Source of the DNA: Bacillota bacterium
GTDB lineage: Bacteria; Bacillota; Clostridia; Lachnospirales; Cellulosilyticaceae
Direction: 5' to 3'
DNA length: 64,000 bases
NCBI GenBank assembly: GCA_023410675.1
Contig: JAEYPM010000022.1
Location: forward strand, 1 to 64,000
Shown: piece after piece, positions 43,799 to 52,659 of the stretch
How positions within the stretch are numbered: position 1 is the first letter of the stretch
How the letters are laid out: each line of letters begins with the position of its first letter
Notes under the pieces: model-generated
The model's database searches: none
What the model was told of the DNA's origin: nothing
The model's input: the letters and a program-made list of their open reading frames with translations, nothing else
Made by a program: the position numbers and the translations under genes

Positions 43799-45238
43799 AT
43801 GAATTTGACAAATAACCTAGAAGATAATCTCTCGAAAATAAACGCTAGCTTAAAACTTGGAGAAAGCTTTGATATTCTTCATAGAATTATAGATATTCGT
43901 GGTACTCAGTTTTATCTCTATTACCTTGATGGATTTACTAAAGATTTAAACTTTGAATCGATTAGGAAGGATCTTTATGCCTTATCAGAAGATGATTTTA
44001 AGTCTATTCGATCCGCAAAAGATTTCATTGAAAAAGGTATTAGTTCTGTTGAAGTTGGCTTAGAAAGTTCTATCGAAAAGATCATTACTGCTATTTTATC
44101 TGGACAAACAGCACTTTTCGGACCTGGTTATGACGAAGCTGTTATCATAGACCTTAGAACCTATGTAGCTAGGAATACAGACGAACCTTCAAAGGAAAAG
44201 GTGCTACGTGGTGCACATGATGGATTTGTAGAAACCATTGTTTTTAATACTGCCCTCATTAGAAGACGTATTAGAGACCCTCACCTAGTTTTTAAAATGT
44301 ATAGTGTTGGTAGCGTTTCGCGAACCGATGTAGCAATAGGCTATATGCGTAATAAGGTTGATAAAAAGACGCTTTCTATGGTTACACAATTTATTAAGGA
44401 TTTAAGTGTTGATGCTCTTACAGTAGGAGACCAAAGCCTTGTGGAAGCCATACATTCAAAGTCTTGGTTTAACCCTTTCCCAAAGGTCCGCTACACGGAA
44501 AGGCCAGACGTAGCTGCTGCTCACCTCATAGAAGGCAAGGTCGTCGTCCTTGTAGATAACACCCCAACAGCTCTTATTTTGCCTACATCTATTTTTGACT
44601 TTATGCAGACAATTGATGATTACTATCTTCCTGTGCTTACAGGAAATTATCTAAGGTTAGTCAGGTACCTTGTTTTTTTCGCCAATCTACTGCTTACCCC
44701 TATATTTGTTCTTATTACAAATAACCCTCATTGGCTTCCTGAAAACCTTAACTTTATACTGCCGCAGGATCCTTATGTTGTCCCCCTCTTTTTACAGTTT
44801 ATCCTGCTTGAAGTAGCTATAGATGGTCTTCAAATGGCATCCATTCATACCCCTAATGTCCTTGGGACCTCCCTTTCCATCATCGGCGGCCTTATTCTAG
44901 GGGACTATGCCGTTAAAACAGGGTGGTTTATTCCTCAGTCTATACTCTATATGGCTGTTGTTGCACTATCTAGCTTTGCTCAGCCTAGCGTGGAGCTAGG
45001 TTATGCCATCAAATTCTCAAGGATATTCTTTATTTTGATGACTGGCATATTTGGTCTTTGGGGCTTTATCCTATCGGCTATCATAAACTTACTCATTCTT
45101 GGTTTTACAAAAACATTTACTGGTAGATCCTATCTTTATCCTCTTATTCCTTTTAACTGGAATGCCCTAAGCCACCTTCTCTTTCGAACAAGGCTTAGTG
45201 TAAAACAATCCGTAAAACATGACGCTCAATCAAAATAA
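43799..45238 (+). CDS. spoVAF: SpoVAF-like spore germination protein (GerA family)
   Basis: This 479-residue protein has a cytosolic N-terminal GerA domain: LRGAHDGFVETIVFNTALIRRRI, then DQSLVEAIHSKSWFNPFPKVRYTERPDVAAAHLIEGKVVV. The second stretch is the conserved SpoVAF/GerA segment. Five or so membrane helices follow (about 285-450). SpoVAF partners FigP/SpoVAEA in the spore inner membrane and speeds germination. No spoVA genes adjoin it, so it may also be a lone GerA-like subunit. It is good evidence that the organism forms spores. CATTCTA-TAT-TAGAATG (43769-43785) just before the ribosome-binding site is a small dyad. Confidence 0.8.
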   Translation: MNLTNNLEDNLSKINASLKLGESFDILHRIIDIRGTQFYLYYLDGFTKDLNFESIRKDLYALSEDDFKSIRSAKDFIEKGISSVEVGLESSIEKIITAILSGQTALFGPGYDEAVIIDLRTYVARNTDEPSKEKVLRGAHDGFVETIVFNTALIRRRIRDPHLVFKMYSVGSVSRTDVAIGYMRNKVDKKTLSMVTQFIKDLSVDALTVGDQSLVEAIHSKSWFNPFPKVRYTERPDVAAAHLIEGKVVVLVDNTPTALILPTSIFDFMQTIDDYYLPVLTGNYLRLVRYLVFFANLLLTPIFVLITNNPHWLPENLNFILPQDPYVVPLFLQFILLEVAIDGLQMASIHTPNVLGTSLSIIGGLILGDYAVKTGWFIPQSILYMAVVALSSFAQPSVELGYAIKFSRIFFILMTGIFGLWGFILSAIINLLILGFTKTFTGRSYLYPLIPFNWNALSHLLFRTRLSVKQSVKHDAQSK

Positions 45239-45287
45239 GTCAATGAATCAATAAGTGAGACCTAAGTCTGCCTATTGATTCATTGAC
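45239..45287 (+). terminator. Terminator of the SpoVAF-like gene
   Basis: GTCAATGAATCAATA pairs perfectly with TATTGATTCATTGAC over 15 bases, followed by TTTTATTTTTTATT. It begins right after the stop codon. Confidence 0.9.
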
Positions 45288-45385
45288 TTTTATTTTTTAT
45301 TGTGCGAAAATTACATTGAATACATTCTTATAAACCCAAAAATAAAATTTTATATGATGACCTATAAAAATATCATGAATCAACG

Positions 45386-45405
45386 GGAGGTATAGCTCTA
45401 CCTCC
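45386..45405 (+). terminator. Short GGAGGTA hairpin
   Basis: GGAGGTA and TACCTCC pair around TAGCTC, followed by TTTTC on the plus strand. It may be a second terminator, or end minus-strand transcripts from 45434; the stem is short. Confidence 0.35.
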
Positions 45406-45433
45406 TTTTCTTCATTTATAATTCCTTTATTTA

Positions 45434-46225
45434 TTATCTTAAGATATTACTCTTCTTATTGATATTAATATTTGAATTGTTTTCTATCCTTTTTATGTCT
45501 CCTGAATAAACATCAATTCTACCATTACCCTTAGGATAATCAATAATCAATTCATCTAATTTGCAATCCTTAAACTGAGTAGCTATACTCTTACATCCTT
45601 CACCATTTATCTTAACTGATTTTCCTTCAAGTTCTCGTAAAGTAGCATTGATCTTATTTGAACTGCCATCCGAAAATATCGTTATATCATTACCTATACA
45701 TTCTCTTAGTTCTATAATCTCATTTTTCAAAGTTGCTTTTTCATCAAAGCTTCCTTCTCTTATTATAAGAGTATTTCCTTCACTCGTGAATCCATCTGCC
45801 ATACTGCAATATCTTAAGCTTGCTTTATCTGCTTTTATACTTCTAAACGTAACACTCTTTGCCTCAATTGATTTTCCATATATACTGATTACAGCTTTTG
45901 GAACATTAATCGTTATATGCTTAGCTCCAGAAAAGTCTAAGTTGGAATTTAAGATAAGCGTATTGTCTATATTAGAAATATCTATTACCTTTTTGCCTCC
46001 AAATACATTATCATAAGTTACTTCAACATAATCTTTGCCCCACTGTCTTATAGAAACATCAGCTTGCTTAAAGTCGAAAATAATATCTTTGCTCGTATCA
46101 ACTCCATACTTTTCACTAAATAAAGAACTCGCAAATATTGTACTTGGCCATGTAATCCATAAAAGAATAGTAACTAAAAAGATAGTTACCGTAATCCCTC
46201 CTGCAATAAAATATTTCCTTTTCAT
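45434..46225 (-). CDS. DUF4097-like membrane-anchored beta-helix protein
   Basis: This 263-residue protein has one N-terminal helix (about 6-28) and a long extracytoplasmic part of short beta strands (VDTSKDIIFDFKQADVSIRQW, ISIYGKSIEAKSVTFRS and so on). It resembles DUF4097/DUF2807 putative adhesin domains that form a right-handed beta-helix. It has no cysteine pair or active-site motif. Related proteins often sit with membrane stress regulators. Its neighbour here is the AraC-type membrane regulator gene at 46397, on the same strand. Confidence 0.6.
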   Translation of the reverse strand: MKRKYFIAGGITVTIFLVTILLWITWPSTIFASSLFSEKYGVDTSKDIIFDFKQADVSIRQWGKDYVEVTYDNVFGGKKVIDISNIDNTLILNSNLDFSGAKHITINVPKAVISIYGKSIEAKSVTFRSIKADKASLRYCSMADGFTSEGNTLIIREGSFDEKATLKNEIIELRECIGNDITIFSDGSSNKINATLRELEGKSVKINGEGCKSIATQFKDCKLDELIIDYPKGNGRIDVYSGDIKRIENNSNININKKSNILR

Positions 46226-46396
46226 ATTAAACCTCCAATAATAAATTTAGGCATCACATAGAGAAGCAACCAAGGAGTTTAATAAGTTCTATCTCATTAA
46301 TAAACAAACCCATATTCATCCATGGATGCCTATAGGTTCATTTTAGTATTTTCTATATATTAGATCGCTTAGACTAATTAGTTCGCACCAAATAAT

Positions 46397-47623
46397 TTAG
46401 CTTTTTGTTGACTTTTCGTCCTGCCTTATTAAACGATACTCAGATGGTGTTATCTTCTCAAACTTTTTAAACACTGTATTAAAGGTGGACTTTGAATTAA
46501 AGCCAGAGTCGAAGGCAATAGATAAAATTGTATATTGTTTACTATCTTTAGAAGTTAATCTCATTTTAGCTTCTTTGATCCTATAACTATTAACGAAAGT
46601 ATAAAAGTTTTGATTGAGATAAATGCTAAGAAGCATTGAAATCTGATGAGCGGGGATGCCAGCTTCCTTGGAAAGTTTCGCTAAATTCAACTCAGGATTA
46701 AGGTAGGGTTTATTCTCTTCTATATAACATAGTAATTTTTTTAAGTTCTCCTTTTCTTCTGCTTCACTAAGTCTGTTTTTTTCATATTTAGCTAGATTAT
46801 CTTTTCGCCCACTACTTTCATCTGACTCTACTTGAATATTTCCTTCATAAGTCCGCTCCTTGTTAATATTCTTATGAGATAGCACTTTATCCATTTCATT
46901 TAAATCTTTCAGAATATCTGGTTGTGTATTTGTAAAATATCCCATAACAAATATAAGTGTAACTATAGAACCTGAAATGATCCACTGTAATACTCCTTCT
47001 GCATCACCAAATGAATATATTAAAAAGTGAATTATTGCAAGCACACAAGCACATGTAATACTTATCATAAGAATACGAAGCCATAACAAATAGATTTTAC
47101 CACTTTGAGAAAAATAAGAAGAAAGCTGCTTCTTATACTGATTAACAGTCTTAAGTCCATAGAGCAAATATAAAAGCATATGGATAAGCACAGATGGATG
47201 GATAATGTACCAAATTTTTAGGGTAATAGAGTCTCCTACATCCCCTATATTTATCAAAGGAAAAATCTCTATTTCCCTACTACCTAAAATGAGAACTACT
47301 AACATAATAATTGCTGGCAGCAAGTGTAATAGTTGCTTAGGTTTAAATTTTTTCTTGAAGCCTGTAAGATATAAAGCATAAAGCATTAATAATGGACCAT
47401 AAGAAAGAATAAACATATCGGATCTTCCTATCGCCATAAGATCAATAATCTCATTATTATTTGTATGAATAAAAGCAGCCCCTAGATTAAGGGATATTAA
47501 TAACATTAAAACTCCTAATATTTTATTTGGAAGTTTATTTTCTTTTCTCATAACAAGTACTAAAAAAAGAAATAGCCCTTGCATAGCACCTATAATATGC
47601 GTAATCTGAAATGCATTTTTCAT
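46397..47623 (-). CDS. AraC-type regulator with multi-helix membrane sensor
   Basis: Residues about 1-235 contain six or seven hydrophobic segments (for example GAMQGLFLFLVLVM, MFILSYGPLLMLYALYLTGF). Residues about 305-408 form an AraC HTH pair: NLAKLSKEAGIPAHQISMLL and YTILSIAFDSGFNSKSTFNTVFKKF with PSEY. The membrane sensor type is common in Bacteroidetes and scarcer in clostridia. The ATG abuts the stop of the broken response regulator (TAAATG), whose GGAGG end serves as its ribosome-binding site, so it may once have been part of that operon. The signal and targets are unknown. Confidence 0.75.
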   Translation of the reverse strand: MKNAFQITHIIGAMQGLFLFLVLVMRKENKLPNKILGVLMLLISLNLGAAFIHTNNNEIIDLMAIGRSDMFILSYGPLLMLYALYLTGFKKKFKPKQLLHLLPAIIMLVVLILGSREIEIFPLINIGDVGDSITLKIWYIIHPSVLIHMLLYLLYGLKTVNQYKKQLSSYFSQSGKIYLLWLRILMISITCACVLAIIHFLIYSFGDAEGVLQWIISGSIVTLIFVMGYFTNTQPDILKDLNEMDKVLSHKNINKERTYEGNIQVESDESSGRKDNLAKYEKNRLSEAEEKENLKKLLCYIEENKPYLNPELNLAKLSKEAGIPAHQISMLLSIYLNQNFYTFVNSYRIKEAKMRLTSKDSKQYTILSIAFDSGFNSKSTFNTVFKKFEKITPSEYRLIRQDEKSTKS

Positions 47624-48135
47624 TTATTGCTCCTCCCCTAGACAATAGCCTACTCCCCTCACAGTATCAATAGCTATCCCGCTTTTAATCCTATTTAGTT
47701 TCTTTCTTACATAATAAATATATATTTCTATAGCGTTCATTTCCACTTCACTATCAAATCCCCATACTCTTTTTAAGATTTGCTCTTTAGTTAATACCTG
47801 CCCTTTGTTGTGCAGTAAAAGTTCTAATAACTGAGCTTCTTTTATTATAAAACGAATACTATGGTCTTTTACCCTCCCTTCACAGTGACTTGGATCAAAT
47901 GAAAAATCACCTATTTCAAACACTTCAGATGCTACTCTATTATCTGCCCTTCGTCCTAATGCACGAATTCTTGCTAATAGTTCTTCCGTAGAAAAGGGCT
48001 TAACCAGATCATCATCTGCCATATCCTGCCCTGTTATTCCATCATAAGCTACATCTACACTAAACTTATTTTTTTGAGTATATATTCTAAGGCTTCAGTT
48101 AACTTACGATCATCCTCTACCAATAAAATACGCAA
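47624..48135 (-). pseudogene. Broken OmpR-type response regulator
   Basis: The DNA-binding part is intact: winged helix with LLELLLHNKGQVLTKEQIL, YIYYVRKKL and DTVRGVGYCL. The receiver is damaged. From a TTG at 48135 (GGAGGG upstream) the frame reads LRILLVEDDRKLTEALEYIL, then a run of seven A breaks it. With one more A it continues NKFSVDVAYDGITGQDMA and joins directly to DDDLVKPFSTEELLARIRA. About 40 residues including the phospho-acceptor Asp are therefore missing as well. The short frame from an inner ATG (48022) would give only the DNA-binding part. It cannot act as a normal response regulator. Confidence 0.8.
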
Positions 48136-48291
48136 TCTCTTCACCCTCCTTTATTTTATCTTACAATACGTTGCATAAAATTTCACTATAATCATTACGA
48201 TAACAATTTTATGTTTTTTCAAAGCTAAATTAAAGTTTTCTATAAGAAAATAAAGAAAACAAAAAGAAAACTTAAAGAAAGAAGTGATTTT

Positions 48292-48771
48292 ATGAATACA
48301 ACGAAACAGCAAAATCCAGTTAAAAAGACTTTTTGGGGGGCATTTCTCTATTACTTTTTAATTGCATTTGAGTTCTTTTATATGGCAAGTTCTTTTGCCG
48401 TCTATTTCTACTCTGTTTATAAACCTGCACTTAACTTTTTTAACAACTCTCCAAACTTAGCATGGCTTATTTCCTTTTTTATGCCCCATGCTGTGGTAGA
48501 GACATCTTCTGTTTTTATTAATCTTCATAATATAATTGTCGCTATTATAGCTTTGTTTGGTTTTTTAGGTTTTTGCACTGGAGCTTTTCATGAGCTTCGT
48601 ACCCCTCTAGCAGTCATCCAAACCAATCTTGAACTGGTCATGGCAAATTCTGATGAATCAGTTAAGAGCCAAGAAAAATGGATTGTGGATGAACATAAGG
48701 GAACTATTACTGTTAAAAGTACTGTTGGGGTGGGGACTGAATTTATTATTTTATTTCCTCACAAGGCATAA
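48292..48771 (+). pseudogene. Chimeric remnant: membrane segment joined to pieces of a histidine kinase
   Basis: Residues about 1-98 have three hydrophobic segments, apparently from another gene (they resemble the N-terminal membrane part of an isoprenylcysteine methyltransferase-like protein, a weak guess). They are fused to FHELRTPLAVIQTNLELV, a kinase H-box. After about 15 residues it jumps to GTITVKSTVGVGTEFIILFP, the last strand of a kinase ATPase domain. The N, F and G1 boxes are absent, so it cannot phosphorylate. It reads on the opposite strand to the broken response regulator, indicating rearrangement. A ribosome-binding site (AAAGAAG) is present, so it may still be expressed. Confidence 0.75.
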
Positions 48772-48824
48772 AAAAACAACAAGTAAAATCTAAATAAGAA
48801 GTATATTGCTTTTTGAAAGTTTGC

Positions 48825-49580
48825 TTAAAATGTAAAAGCTAAATCTTCTTCATTTGTTATATTCTCATCTTCATTGACTATGTTTTCGTCATTAGGAAGC
48901 GTTATCTCTTCTTCTATAAAGAAAGAGTCCATTTCTTCCATAGTTAATTCGTTTATGTATAAATAGGTAGCAAGATCTTGTCCCACATATCTTATATGCC
49001 AAGGCTCATACATATAACCTGTAATATATTCTTTATCCTTTGGGTATCTGATAATAAAGCCATATTCATGAGCATGCTGTGCTAACCACTGGCCTTCTTT
49101 GGTATTACCAAATGAATTAACTAATGCATAGCTAACTGACTTAGCTGAAACATCCATAGACAGACCTGTTTGATGTTCGCTATATCCTGGTTTTGCACTA
49201 AATCGATCAGTTGCTGCCTGTCCATACTGTCTTATGTAATTGTTATAAAGGTATTTTTGTCTGTTATAGGATCTATAACCTGATACAGCAACTAAGTCAA
49301 TATCCTCCTCAGCTGCAGCCCAAAACATTATTTTTAGAAAGTAAGCCGCCGTATACTGCATGTGCTTCTTTTCCAAATTTCCTGCTTCAGAAAACTTAAC
49401 ATTGGGTACAACTAAGTTGCTAGGTTTATAGTGTTCTCCTACAGGATTTTGCTTATTCACCAATATGTAAAACGGATTCTCTCTATTATGTATCACTATA
49501 TTTTCTTGTGCATTAATAAACATACTACTACACAAAAAAATTGTCACTGCACTTATTATGTTAAACACTCTTTTTTTCAT
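48825..49580 (-). CDS. VanY-type D-alanyl-D-alanine carboxypeptidase (M15 family)
   Basis: This 251-residue secreted protein has a signal peptide of about 24 residues (ending INAQ). The zinc motif SEHQTGLSMDV (SxHxxGxAxD) and EPWHIRYVG provide the ligands and catalytic Glu of the D-Ala-D-Ala carboxypeptidase/VanY family. It trims the terminal D-Ala of peptidoglycan stem peptides outside the membrane. The last 40 residues are an acidic tail (MEEMDSFFIEEE and NDENIVNEDENI). It lies alone in its orientation after the broken kinase. Confidence 0.85.
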   Translation of the reverse strand: MKKRVFNIISAVTIFLCSSMFINAQENIVIHNRENPFYILVNKQNPVGEHYKPSNLVVPNVKFSEAGNLEKKHMQYTAAYFLKIMFWAAAEEDIDLVAVSGYRSYNRQKYLYNNYIRQYGQAATDRFSAKPGYSEHQTGLSMDVSAKSVSYALVNSFGNTKEGQWLAQHAHEYGFIIRYPKDKEYITGYMYEPWHIRYVGQDLATYLYINELTMEEMDSFFIEEEITLPNDENIVNEDENITNEEDLAFTF

Positions 49581-49735
49581 CTTACTTATCCCCTTGTATA
49601 TAAGCTTTCATAAACTTACATTATATGATTTTATGTCTTATTATACTCCCTCATTTTCTAAATATAAATACTTACTTTTTGAATACTAACTTATTTATAA
49701 GCTTAATATTGTTTCTCTTAGGTTCATTTACGCCA

Positions 49736-50338
49736 TCATTCTTCAATAAAACTAAATGTCCCTACCACTTCATGCACTTGTTCTAACATGCTTTGATATT
49801 CTTGTATTGTTTCTTGTGGTACTGTTTGCGGATCATATGGAAAGTCTGATGCCCCTGTAGCAGCGTAGACCATATTGTCTTTTACATCCAGTTTGATATA
49901 GGGAAAGCCAGATTCGTTGTCAGGATTGCAATTCCATTCCTCTAATGTGCCATATAGGATAACGCTAAATAAATGTGCACTATGTTCTACTGTTTTATTT
50001 TTATAATTCACAGCTACATTGGTTCCTGCTGGATTAATCTCTGTTATCTCAATCTGATCTTTCCATTCAAAAGGAAACTTTAGTAAGTATCCTCCACTTT
50101 CATTTTTATACACATAACAACCTTCATTGTTTTCTTCACTATCATTAATAGTAACCTCAGTATCTTGAAGATTTACATCAATAGCCTTTTCTATAATAAA
50201 ATCTGTTACACTGCTTTCTTCACTTCTAACCATTACAAATCCCTCTGTCTCTTGTATATCATGATATGCCCTTTGAGTACATCCAGCTAACGTAATGATA
50301 AGGCTTGCCATTATTAAATACACTATGTATTTCTTCAT
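49736..50338 (-). CDS. Lipoprotein of unknown function
   Basis: The signal peptide ends LAGC (Cys at 20). The rest is about 180 residues of mixed beta structure with no known motif; it includes GYLLKFPFEWKDQIEI and late YPYDPQTVPQETIQEY. Such short Firmicute lipoproteins are often stress or envelope proteins. It is preceded by a promoter region that carries three DnaA-box-like sites (50375-50434), so its transcription may be tied to DnaA. The flanking genes are on the same strand but have their own terminators. Confidence 0.6.
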   Translation of the reverse strand: MKKYIVYLIMASLIITLAGCTQRAYHDIQETEGFVMVRSEESSVTDFIIEKAIDVNLQDTEVTINDSEENNEGCYVYKNESGGYLLKFPFEWKDQIEITEINPAGTNVAVNYKNKTVEHSAHLFSVILYGTLEEWNCNPDNESGFPYIKLDVKDNMVYAATGASDFPYDPQTVPQETIQEYQSMLEQVHEVVGTFSFIEE

Positions 50339-50374
50339 TTATATTTCTCCTTTTTTTCTTTCTCTTTCGTTTAT

Positions 50375-50434
50375 TTATCCACACTTCATTGCTTTAAATT
50401 CATAAGTTATCCACATTTTTGTCCTTTATACACA
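50375..50434 (+). promoter_or_regulatory. Cluster of three DnaA boxes
   Basis: TTATCCACA at 50375-50383 and 50407-50415 are exact DnaA-box consensus matches, and TTATACACA at 50426-50434 fits TTATNCACA. All three have the same orientation, spaced 32 and 19 bases. They lie 37-96 bases before the lipoprotein start. The DNA around is AT-rich. It is not an origin (no replication genes), so regulation by DnaA or titration is the more likely role. The 322-base gap 50339-50661 otherwise holds the ddh terminator and nothing else seen. Confidence 0.5.
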
Positions 50435-50577
50435 AAATAGTTTACTTATTGATATCCCAAATGTTTGTTCTCTTAAGTGAATTCAATAGCATAAGTCAAT
50501 ATACTCAACATCCTATTATACGCTCTAGTAATCATCAAATAAAGAGCACATACACAACTTTGTTGGTTTTTGACAAA

Positions 50578-50632
50578 AAAATAAAGCTTATGAATAAAAT
50601 ACTTTATCGTATATCATCCATAAGCTTTATTT
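50578..50632 (-). terminator. Terminator of ddh
   Basis: AAATAAAGCTTATG and CATAAGCTTTATTT pair perfectly, and on the minus strand a run of seven T follows. Confidence 0.8.
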
Positions 50633-50661
50633 CAAATCAACTTATATAAACTTATATATAT

Positions 50662-51651
50662 TTATAGTAATTCCTTCACTAATTCTTGTTCGCTTTTATG
50701 TGATAAATAAGAAAGAGGTACATCAAATACTGTTTTTGCTCCTTTAGTTCCTTCGCTATTCATTCTAACAGCTGCTCTTGCATAAGCTACTAAAACGCTT
50801 GCTGTAAACTCAGGATTGCTATCTAATTTAATGCCAAACTCAAAAATATGATTATTTTCCTTTTCATAACCTGTTACCCCGCTTCTAATTACAAAACCAC
50901 CATGAGGCATTTTTGAATGTTTTTCTTTAAGTTCTTGTTCACTAATAAAATGAACAATTGTATTATAATCAGCAAAGTAATTTGGCATGTTCTTAATATC
51001 TGACTCAATTTGAGCAAGGTCTGCATTTTCTTCTGCTACAACAAAACATTCTCTAAGATGTTTTTCTCTTGTAGAAAGGTCTTTATTTTCTCCATTTCTT
51101 ACGCTTTCAAGTGCTTCATTAATAGGTACTGTATATTGAATACCATTTTTTACGCCTTTGACTCTCCTAATGGCATCTGAGTGTCCTTGACTTACGCCTT
51201 TACCCCAAAAAGTATAACCTTTTCCTTCTGGCAAAATAGCTTCAGACATCATACGCATCATTGAAAATAAGCCTGGATCCCAGCCTACAGAAATAATACT
51301 TGTTTTTCCAGCCTGAGTTGCTGCTGCATTAACTGCTTCATAATATTCTGGTATCTTTGCATGTGTATCAAAACTATCTATTGTATTAAATAACTGTGCA
51401 ATTTGTGACCCTTGCACAGGGAGATCCGTAGCAGATCCTCCACAAAGGATCATAACATCTATACTCTCTGTATAATTTTTTGCTTCATCTAAAGCTAATG
51501 CCTTAACATCTTGTGAATGCACCTGAAGCAAACTTGGGTCACGCCTTGTAAATACTGCTACAAGCTCCATATCAGGATTTTGCTGTATAGCCATCTCTAC
51601 TCCACGTCCAATATTCCCGTATCCAACAATACCTACTCTTATCTTACGCAT
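50662..51651 (-). CDS. ddh: meso-diaminopimelate dehydrogenase
   Basis: This protein of about 329 residues has VGIVGYGNIGRGVEMAI (NADPH site), ILCGGSATDLPVQGSQIA, SVGWDPGLFSMMR and VKGVKNGIQYT, all of which match Ddh. It makes meso-DAP by reductive amination of L-2-amino-6-oxopimelate, a one-step shortcut for lysine and peptidoglycan synthesis. The cell therefore probably uses DAP-type peptidoglycan. I use the ATG at 51651 (GGAGGAG nine bases upstream); a GTG at 51657 is possible. It is transcribed alone. Confidence 0.9.
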   Translation of the reverse strand: MRKIRVGIVGYGNIGRGVEMAIQQNPDMELVAVFTRRDPSLLQVHSQDVKALALDEAKNYTESIDVMILCGGSATDLPVQGSQIAQLFNTIDSFDTHAKIPEYYEAVNAAATQAGKTSIISVGWDPGLFSMMRMMSEAILPEGKGYTFWGKGVSQGHSDAIRRVKGVKNGIQYTVPINEALESVRNGENKDLSTREKHLRECFVVAEENADLAQIESDIKNMPNYFADYNTIVHFISEQELKEKHSKMPHGGFVIRSGVTGYEKENNHIFEFGIKLDSNPEFTASVLVAYARAAVRMNSEGTKGAKTVFDVPLSYLSHKSEQELVKELL

Positions 51652-51827
51652 AATCACATACTCCTCCTATAAAAGTACTCCAATACTTTATTGTACTATT
51701 AGTCAAAAAATATCTTTCACTACTCATGCCTACTCTTACATTAGTAGTTTTAAATAGTACTACTATAATAGTACTTTATTTTCATCATTTGTCAATATAG
51801 TTTATCTAAAAACATAAAAAAATATTT

Positions 51828-51894
51828 AAGCACCCAACTAGTTGATACATTTGCCGTCTACTTGACAAGGAATATATCTGCTTGTTGGGTGCTT
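51828..51894 (-). terminator. Terminator after the 51941 gene
   Basis: AAGCACCCAAC and GTTGGGTGCTT pair over eleven bases, around a 45-base loop. A run of seven T (revcomp of 51817-51823) follows soon after on the minus strand. Confidence 0.7.
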
Positions 51895-51940
51895 TCATGA
51901 TTTTAATTTACATAGATAGCCTACTAAATCAACCTACTAT

Positions 51941-52546
51941 TTATAACCTTTTTTTGACAATATAAGAAATATTATCTTCCCTATTTTTATTGATTTCTTC
52001 AATAATCTTTTTAACTGTCTCTTCTGCTCCTTCAACACCAATCATTCTTTCTGCCCATTTTATGTTAGGATTCCTAAATGCAGAATTCTTAGGAAACACG
52101 TTATCAGTAAAAATTACTTCTTTCTCTGATCTCTTAAAGTAAATGTCCACACAGTTCTTATCAAAATATACTAAAGGATGGACAACAATTATTTCTTTTA
52201 TATCCTTAAAACTTATTGAGGTATGTGCATCATGTCTTTCTATTATTAACTGATCCTGTGTTAAATAATAGTTTTCATCTGCAACATAAGTACTACGTTT
52301 TTTATAAAATCCATAAGAAAAAATTATACCATATATAATAAAGAATGTACCAATTAAAGTACCCATTGTTCCACGAATCAAAAACATTTTAATCCCTGTT
52401 CCTAAAAGATACTGCTTATATTCAAAAGATACCCATAAAAAAACCCACACCACTGAAAAAGTCGTCAGTGCTATTCCAAAAATATATGTACCTATTGAAT
52501 GTCTGACAAACATCTTTTTATTTGGCTTAATATGCATCAACGTCAT
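51941..52546 (-). CDS. Membrane protein with PH-like domain, function unknown
   Basis: This protein of about 201 residues has two hydrophobic segments near the N-terminus (about 15-37 and 50-75). A soluble domain follows, with YYLTQDQLIIERHDAHTSISFKDIKEI and VDIYFKRSEKEVIFTDN, like bacterial PH (YdbT/YcxB) domains. The cytosolic side cannot be fixed. I use ATG 52546; a TTG at 52555 would add three residues. It is upstream of nothing on its strand but its own terminator, so it is probably monocistronic or the last gene of a unit with the TrmO-UvrA gene. Confidence 0.55.
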   Translation of the reverse strand: MTLMHIKPNKKMFVRHSIGTYIFGIALTTFSVVWVFLWVSFEYKQYLLGTGIKMFLIRGTMGTLIGTFFIIYGIIFSYGFYKKRSTYVADENYYLTQDQLIIERHDAHTSISFKDIKEIIVVHPLVYFDKNCVDIYFKRSEKEVIFTDNVFPKNSAFRNPNIKWAERMIGVEGAEETVKKIIEEINKNREDNISYIVKKRL

Positions 52547-52659
52547 AATGCCCAACCCCTATCTTATAAGTATTTTTAACCTTTCTTTAACTTTGACGTT
52601 CTAACTTTCTATACACTAAAAACTCTATATGTCGCATATTGTACAGTATATAAAGTTTC

